Of a stretch of DNA of 8,394 bases, positions 5,473-8,394 are shown piece by piece; the stretch's first letter is position 1, and every line of letters begins with the position of its first letter. Origin of the DNA: Candidatus Nomurabacteria bacterium (GTDB lineage: Bacteria > Patescibacteriota > Minisyncoccia > Phycocordibacterales > UBA9973); NCBI GenBank assembly GCA_023267415.1, contig JAHFNM010000033.1, positions 1 to 8,394 on the forward strand. The letters run 5' to 3'. The position numbers and the translations under genes are program-made. Below the pieces are notes generated by a model, which saw nothing but the letters and a program-made list of their open reading frames with translations, was not told the DNA's origin and did no database searches.

Positions 5473-6041
5473 TATTTTTTAAATTCGTACACCTTCACGC
5501 GAGCAGGACGAAGGATGCGGTCTTTCATCTTGTATCCCTTCTGCATGATTTGCGCCACTGTGTGATCCTTTGACTCATCCTCGGTTGCGACTGTATCAAT
5601 GAGGTCGTGGAGATTTGAGTCTGCGGCATCGCCTTCGACTGGAGATATTTCGGAAACACTGTTGTCTGCCAGTACCTTCAAGAGTTGCTGATGGATATAT
5701 TCCACACCCATGCGCCATGTCTTGTCCACCTTCTCCCAAGCTTCCTTATTTGAGAATGCCATATCGTACGCGTCGAGAACAGGAAGAAGCTCTTCGGTAA
5801 ATTGTTCACGTGCGAAGTCGAGGGTTTGTTTTTTGCGATCGTCCTCGCCCTTTTTGTAATTGATGAAGTCGGCGCGTTCCTTCTGCCAATTGGCGAGGTA
5901 ATCAGCCTTCTCAGTTTGAGCGGTCTTCAAATCTTCGCGGAGTTTTTTGATCTTGTCCTTTGAAAGGGCTTCGCCCTCCCCTTCGGCTGTGTCCTCAAAC
6001 ACAACGTCGTCTATGATCTCTTCATTTTCATCGGTATTCAT
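5472..6041 (-). CDS. grpE: GrpE nucleotide exchange factor
   Basis: GrpE releases ADP from DnaK and resets the chaperone cycle in the cytosol. The 189 residues match the family size. An acidic disordered N-terminus (1-26) is followed by a long helix forming the dimer coiled coil (about 27-80, KIKKLREDLKTAQTEKADYL). Next come the four-helix-bundle segment with LLPVLDAYDMAF (85-96) and GVEYIHQQLLKVL (112-124), and the C-terminal beta domain with the signature HTVAQIMQKGYKMKDRILRP (160-179) and ARVKV (180-184). The ATG at 6041 is preceded by AGGA with 5-base spacing. The -10 box TAGAAT ends 9 bp before the ATG, so the leader is probably only 2-3 bases and the AGGA may not be transcribed in full. 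Its stop codon touches the palindromic element at 5352-5472. It is separate from dnaK, and no hrcA or dnaJ is adjacent. Confidence 0.97.
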   Translation of the reverse strand: MNTDENEEIIDDVVFEDTAEGEGEALSKDKIKKLREDLKTAQTEKADYLANWQKERADFINYKKGEDDRKKQTLDFAREQFTEELLPVLDAYDMAFSNKEAWEKVDKTWRMGVEYIHQQLLKVLADNSVSEISPVEGDAADSNLHDLIDTVATEDESKDHTVAQIMQKGYKMKDRILRPARVKVYEFKK

Positions 6042-6050
6042 ACGTGTCCT

Positions 6051-6078
6051 ATTCTATACAGATTGATGCTTTTGACAA
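6051..6078 (-). promoter_or_regulatory. Promoter of grpE
   Basis: On the minus strand TTGTCA (6073-6078), 16 bp, TAGAAT (6051-6056). The -10 box ends 9 bp before the ATG at 6041. No CIRCE-like inverted repeat is present, so heat-shock control by HrcA is not supported. Confidence 0.65.
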
Positions 6079-6091
6079 GCCCGCCAAATTA

Positions 6092-6118
6092 AAAAACCTG
6101 CACTGTGTGCAGGTTTTT
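6092..6118 (-). terminator. Intrinsic terminator of the zinc-ribbon gene
   Basis: A perfect 12-bp stem AAAAACCTGCAC/GTGCAGGTTTTT with a 3-base loop. On the minus strand it ends in TTTTTT and lies about 29 bp past the stop at 6147. The grpE -35 box follows 13 bp further on. Confidence 0.88.
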
Positions 6119-6146
6119 GGAATTGATTCTTGCATGGAAGCATTGG

Positions 6147-6851
6147 TTAGCTAGCCATGGCAAGCGGAGCACGGGGATACATATTCTGGCGTTTGGTTAT
6201 TCGCCAGCCTTTGCCAATATGGCTCTTGATTCGCTTCCAAGGCTCCTTGCCTTGCTTTTTCAAGCGATCGCGGTACTTCCGTCCTGGCTTACGCATCTCT
6301 TCGAGAAATGCGAGCGCAGCTGGCTTGTCGATCAAGCAGAAGTCCCAATCAAGATTCTCCCACGTGTTGGTGGAGTGCGCGGCAAGATTGCCACAAGACC
6401 ACCAATACCGGCGGAATTTTCCGTTTTTCAGGTCCATGCGAAGGCCACAATGCGGGCAGAGCGGACGGCATAATACCTTTTCCCTTGCTATCCATGCATA
6501 TGAGAGCATGCGACGGACAAAGTCGGTGGTTCTGCGGATTTCCCTGGTCTTGTAGAGCATCCTGTCTTCACAGGCAATGACTACGTGGATCTGGTCGCGG
6601 TCGCGACATCTCCCAAGTGCTTCGACATAGGATGTCCAGACGATGACGTCGTATCCGTTTGAGGAAAAAATATATCCTCGTTCCCGATACGGCGAGTGTC
6701 TTCCTTTGGGAGGAAGCAGCCCAAGCCGTTTGCGGCGTTCTTCGAATTCTCTTCCGTAATAGGGCCGAAACGCCAGTTGTGGTCCTAAGAATTTTTCTTC
6801 TACCTCTGCTTTGAACGATGCGCTCGACAGCAGATTTTGTCTTTGTGCCAA
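6147..6851 (-). CDS. Zinc-ribbon-containing protein of unknown function
   Basis: The 234-residue basic, soluble product contains a likely zinc ribbon: LCPHCGLRMDLKNGKFRRYWWSC, with Cys132, Cys135 and Cys153 plus His159 or Cys172 as a fourth ligand (Cys128 is a further candidate). The segment resembles the topoisomerase-type CPxCG...GCxxxP ribbon. The rest is rich in Arg/Lys (EFEERRKRLGLLPP, KYRDRLKKQGKEPWKRIKS), which suggests nucleic-acid binding, but no nuclease motif is clear. The start codon is TTG (6849-6851), supported by a perfect SD, AAAGGAGG, 7 bases upstream; no ATG is nearby. This is the only gene in the window with both a good promoter and a canonical SD. It is divergent from the gene at 6973. 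The family is not identified with confidence. Confidence 0.75.
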   Translation of the reverse strand: MAQRQNLLSSASFKAEVEEKFLGPQLAFRPYYGREFEERRKRLGLLPPKGRHSPYRERGYIFSSNGYDVIVWTSYVEALGRCRDRDQIHVVIACEDRMLYKTREIRRTTDFVRRMLSYAWIAREKVLCRPLCPHCGLRMDLKNGKFRRYWWSCGNLAAHSTNTWENLDWDFCLIDKPAALAFLEEMRKPGRKYRDRLKKQGKEPWKRIKSHIGKGWRITKRQNMYPRAPLAMAS

Positions 6852-6854
6852 TCT

Positions 6855-6866
6855 ATACCTCCTTTG
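6855..6866 (-). promoter_or_regulatory. Canonical SD deciding a TTG start
   Basis: On the minus strand AAAGGAGGT is followed by ATAGAT and the TTG at 6851. It shows that this genome does use the anti-SD pairing for at least some genes, although most genes here lack one. Confidence 0.85.
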
Positions 6867-6899
6867 TTTATCTGGTTTTGAAAAAACTGTTAGAAGAAT

Positions 6900-6928
6900 A
6901 CGATACTCCTCGTCGCAAAAATTGTCAA
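6900..6928 (-). promoter_or_regulatory. Promoter of the zinc-ribbon gene
   Basis: On the minus strand TTGACA (6923-6928), 17 bp, TATCGT (6900-6905; four of six consensus bases). The start near 6893 gives a leader of about 40 bases with the SD. It is back to back with the promoter of the 6973 gene. Confidence 0.65.
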
Positions 6929-6935
6929 AACAGGA

Positions 6936-6966
6936 TTGGCTTTATGCAGGCAATTACTGCTAGTAT
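6936..6966 (+). promoter_or_regulatory. Extended -10 promoter giving a leaderless start
   Basis: TGC-TAGTAT (-10 box 6961-6966) is followed by six bases (GGCTGT) and the ATG at 6973. A weak -35 candidate TTGGCT (6936-6941) sits at a poor 19-bp spacing. The geometry equals that of the genes starting at 857 and 4483. Confidence 0.6.
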
Positions 6967-6972
6967 GGCTGT

Positions 6973-7455
6973 ATGAAGATACGATTCACGAAAGAGACGC
7001 CGACACATCATACTTTTGAGATCATCCGCGACGACAGCACCAGAGAATCCTCGCTCCTTGAGACGAGGAGCTTTATGCCGCACGACCTGATCCATCTGGC
7101 GTATGAATCAACGGCCGGCATAAAGGATTCGTTTTTCGGCAAGCTTGCATCGGGCTGGACATTTGCCGAATTCAACGACCGCACCATGATGAGCGACCCA
7201 AAGTTTGCGGATACGGAGATGATAGAGACCGAGCGCATCACCGGACCGCTTTCGAGTTATCTCACCAAAGGGATTTCGGAGCAGTCGTTCATGCAAGGAC
7301 TCTCAAACGTGTACTCGGCTCTCGGCAAAGAAATCCCGGCACACATCACCTCTCAGCTTTTACGGGATATTCAAGCAACATACCGCGGCCTTATCGGACA
7401 GTGGAATTCCCTGCCGCATCATGCCGTGATGGAAATTGAATGGAATAAGAATTAA
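6973..7455 (+). CDS. Conserved hypothetical protein with HDxxHxxxE motif
   Basis: The 160-residue soluble product resembles a widespread bacterial family of unknown function, recognised by eye from the core ETRSFMPHDLIHLAYESTAG (30-49) followed by DSFFGKLASGWTFAEFND (52-69). Its His37-Asp38, His41 and Glu45 sit on one likely helix face and could bind a metal; this is inference, and I know of no assigned activity. The rest is mostly helical (LSNVYSALGKEIPAHITSQLLRDIQATYRGLIGQWNSL). There is no signal peptide. The ATG at 6973 has no SD and lies 6 bp after the -10 box. It is followed by the nested palindrome at 7483-7591, which may end its transcript. Confidence 0.75.
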   Translation: MKIRFTKETPTHHTFEIIRDDSTRESSLLETRSFMPHDLIHLAYESTAGIKDSFFGKLASGWTFAEFNDRTMMSDPKFADTEMIETERITGPLSSYLTKGISEQSFMQGLSNVYSALGKEIPAHITSQLLRDIQATYRGLIGQWNSLPHHAVMEIEWNKN

Positions 7456-7482
7456 CGCACCCCGCAACTTCAGCGAGGCAAG

Positions 7483-7591
7483 AAGCCTAAGAATAAGCTT
7501 TTGGAAGGCCTCGGGAGGAGCGATGACGACGGACGGAGCAAAAATTGAGCACAATTTTTGCGTGCCTGATCAAAAGCTTATTCTTAGGCTT
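7483..7591. repeat. Nested palindromic element (21-bp perfect arms) before the cold-shock gene
   Basis: The arms at 7483-7503 and 7571-7591 are perfect 21-bp inverted repeats (AAGCCTAAGAATAAGC...; the right arm ends ...TTCTTAGGCTT). The 67-bp interior holds a second perfect stem, GCAAAAATTG/CAATTTTTGC (7538-7547, 7552-7561, 4-base loop), and an unpaired purine-rich stretch (CGGGAGGAGCGATGACGACG). No coding frame is credible. It may be a structured RNA, a miniature mobile element, or a 3'-end structure for the upstream gene. This and its flanks fill the gap from 7456 to 7604. Confidence 0.7.
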
Positions 7592-7614
7592 CGCCGAGCC
7601 TAGCTTGACTTTTT
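7585..7614 (+). terminator. Terminator-like hairpin overlapping the cold-shock gene promoter
   Basis: TAGGCT-tcgccg-AGCCTA (7585-7602) is followed by GC, TTGAC and then TTTTT (7610-7614). It shares bases with the right arm of the larger palindrome, so the two structures exclude each other. The -35 box of the next gene starts 2 bases later. The 9-base gap before the T-run makes it a weak terminator. Confidence 0.45.
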
Positions 7615-7633
7615 GAATGTGAGGTGGTATACT
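7605..7633 (+). promoter_or_regulatory. Strong promoter of the cold-shock gene
   Basis: TTGACT (7605-7610), exactly 17 bp, TATACT (7628-7633) with TGG immediately before it (extended -10). The predicted start is near 7640. Confidence 0.88.
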
Positions 7634-7639
7634 CTCACG

Positions 7640-7715
7640 ACAAAGCAGTTGGGTTCGAAAGGAGTCGATTTGAAGAGCAGACTATTTGTATTTATAAAAC
7701 ACAATCAAAATCTCA
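7640..7715 (+). promoter_or_regulatory. Long 5' leader of the cold-shock gene with a displaced SD
   Basis: About 76 bases separate the predicted transcript start from the ATG at 7716. A good SD, AAAGGAG (7658-7664), lies some 50 bases too far upstream but 5 bases before a TTG (7670) that opens an overlapping frame running to 7846, out of frame with the csp gene. AGTC (7663-7666) can pair with GACT (7680-7683) and partly hide the SD. Long structured leaders are known from cspA-type genes; a regulatory role here is inferred. Confidence 0.5.
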
Positions 7716-7913
7716 ATGACTGGAACAATCAAAAAGCTCACAGACAAAGGTTTCGGTTTCATCACCGCAGAGGGACTTGCGAAAGATCTTTTCTTTCACT
7801 CAAAGAACCTCGAGGGTGTTACTTTCGACGAACTTCGCGAAGGTGACGCTGTCTCTTTCGAGACTGAGGAATCACCGAAGGGCATGAACGCTGTAAACGT
7901 ACAGCGCGCATAA
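7716..7913 (+). CDS. Cold-shock-domain protein (CspA family)
   Basis: A 65-residue single cold-shock domain, the usual size, expected to bind single-stranded RNA/DNA and melt RNA secondary structure in the cytosol. RNP-1 reads KGFGFITAEG (11-20) and RNP-2 reads DLFFHSKNL (24-32), with the aromatic residues Phe13, Phe15, Phe26, Phe27 and His28 in the expected places. The first strand is GTIKKL instead of the common GTVKWF, so the usual Trp is missing. The end (VSFETEESPKGMNAVNVQRA) is typical. The ATG at 7716 is required to keep the first beta strand; no SD precedes it. A strong promoter, a 76-base leader and a GC-rich terminator make it a monocistronic, probably highly expressed unit. Confidence 0.93.
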   Translation: MTGTIKKLTDKGFGFITAEGLAKDLFFHSKNLEGVTFDELREGDAVSFETEESPKGMNAVNVQRA

Positions 7914-7921
7914 TAACCTTT

Positions 7922-7959
7922 AAACAAAAAGCCGCCCCTAACGGGGCGGCTTTTTGTTT
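7922..7959 (+). terminator. Strong bidirectional terminator after the cold-shock gene
   Basis: A perfect 17-bp stem (7922-7938 with 7943-7959), GC core GCCGCCCC/GGGGCGGC, 4-base loop, flanked by A- and T-tracts. It lies 8 bp after the csp stop and 3 bp after the stop of the opposing 22-codon gene, so it ends both transcripts. Confidence 0.95.
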
Positions 7960-7962
7960 GTG

Positions 7963-8031
7963 TTATTTTTTTGCAGCTTTGTCTTTCTTAGGCTTCTTTG
8001 CCTCTTTCTTGTGCGAGATTCCTTTTGCCAT
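7963..8031 (-). CDS. 22-residue lysine-rich small protein
   Basis: ATG at 8031 to TAA at 7963. The product starts MAKGISHKKEAKKPK and ends KAAKK, with about 10 lysines in 22 residues. I have seen similar 'MxKGxxHKKExKKPKK'-type microproteins in diverse bacteria, including Candidate Phyla genomes, but know no function; nucleic-acid or ribosome binding would fit the charge. It has its own extended -10 box (8069-8077), a leader of about 30 bases without SD, and the shared terminator at 7922-7959. It is too short for most gene callers. It could also be cotranscribed with uppP, whose stop lies 51 bp upstream. Confidence 0.65.
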   Translation of the reverse strand: MAKGISHKKEAKKPKKDKAAKK

Positions 8032-8068
8032 GAATATGTTTGATTATTCTACTAATTGAACTTTGTAT

Positions 8069-8077
8069 AGTATATCA
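8069..8077 (-). promoter_or_regulatory. Extended -10 box upstream of the 22-residue protein gene
   Basis: On the minus strand TGA-TATACT lies just after the uppP stop; no convincing -35 box. Transcription would start about 30 bases before the ATG at 8031. Confidence 0.4.
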
Positions 8078-8082
8078 TCACC

Positions 8083-8394
8083 CTATATCAAAAAGAAGAA
8101 CAGTCCGGCAATAACAATGCGATACACGCCAAACGGAGTGAATGTGTGCTTCTTGATGAAGCCCACAAGGAAGCGAACGGCGAGGATCGCCGAGAGGAAC
8201 GCTGCAATGAATCCGATAGCGAGCAAACCTGCCTCATGCGAAGTAAATGCATGAGCGTTTTTTATGAGATCAAGCCCGGTAGCAGCCGCCATTGTCGGCA
8301 CGGCAAGCATGAATGAGAATTCAACGATCGTCCGGCGCGATATGCCGAGGAGAAGTCCACCCACGATCGTGGCTGCCGAGCGCGAAACTCCCGG
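8083..8394 (-). CDS. uppP: Undecaprenyl-diphosphatase UppP (BacA), 3' part
   Basis: Integral membrane phosphatase that converts undecaprenyl diphosphate to the monophosphate, recycling the lipid carrier for cell-wall synthesis and giving bacitracin tolerance. Only the last 103 residues are in the window; the gene continues past its right end. The first visible residues, PGVSRSAATI, are the conserved PGxSRS motif with the catalytic-site Arg/Ser; the common Gly after SRS is Ala. EFSFMLAVPTMAAATG follows, then two further hydrophobic segments (AGLLAIGFIAAFLSAILAVRFLVGFI and FGVYRIVIAGLFFFLI). The GTG at 8362-8364 is an internal Val, not the start. The stop is TAG at 8083. No terminator follows directly, so read-through into the 22-codon gene is possible. 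Confidence 0.95.
   Translation of the reverse strand, partial: PGVSRSAATIVGGLLLGISRRTIVEFSFMLAVPTMAAATGLDLIKNAHAFTSHEAGLLAIGFIAAFLSAILAVRFLVGFIKKHTFTPFGVYRIVIAGLFFFLI

Noticed and set aside
7613..7846. 77-codon frame starting ATG 7613 over the cold-shock gene
   Set aside because: Its ATG overlaps the csp promoter spacer, so it cannot be on that transcript; only the part from TTG 7670 is kept as a possible regulatory frame.
8083..8364. Complete 93-residue protein starting at 8364
   Set aside because: That codon is an internal GTG (Val); the frame continues to the window edge with the UppP motif PGVSRSAATI.

Overview
The window looks like chromosome from a member of the Candidate Phyla Radiation (Patescibacteria, probably a Parcubacteria-type lineage). 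This is inferred from very compact genes, many unassigned small membrane-anchored proteins, a PaaX/Cas2-fold regulator without any CRISPR, a short divergent cold-shock protein, a 22-residue lysine-rich protein, and scarce Shine-Dalgarno (SD) sequences. No rRNA marker is present, so the placement is moderate in confidence.

Layout, left to right. On the minus strand, positions 54-2085 hold three envelope-type genes: an anchored DUF3298/RsiV-like protein, an anchored unknown, and a three-helix membrane protein. dnaK (2199-4094, minus) follows, with a 127-residue orphan gene ending 5 bp before its start. A divergent gene (4692-5279, plus) encodes a winged-helix regulator with a Cas2-like C-terminal domain. 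It converges on grpE (5472-6041, minus), and a palindromic element sits in the gap. A zinc-ribbon protein (6147-6851, minus) is divergent from a conserved hypothetical (6973-7455, plus). A second large palindromic element then precedes a cold-shock-domain gene (7716-7913, plus). A 22-codon gene (7963-8031, minus) and the 3' part of uppP (8083-8394, minus, truncated by the window end) close the window.

Functionally, DnaK and GrpE are chaperone and nucleotide-exchange factor but are in separate transcription units; no dnaJ or CIRCE element is visible. The cold-shock protein is probably an RNA chaperone, and UppP recycles the undecaprenyl carrier for wall synthesis.

The most interesting signals are regulatory. 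(1) Three genes have an extended -10 box ending exactly 6 bp before ATG, which predicts leaderless mRNAs, while one gene uses a perfect SD with a TTG start. (2) Terminator hairpins repeatedly abut the -35 or -10 box of the next gene, and one such terminator/-35 junction is a 31-bp exact repeat. (3) Three structurally different palindromic elements occupy the intergenic regions. (4) A long hairpin encloses one possible start codon. I found no evidence for a complete new defence or metabolic system.
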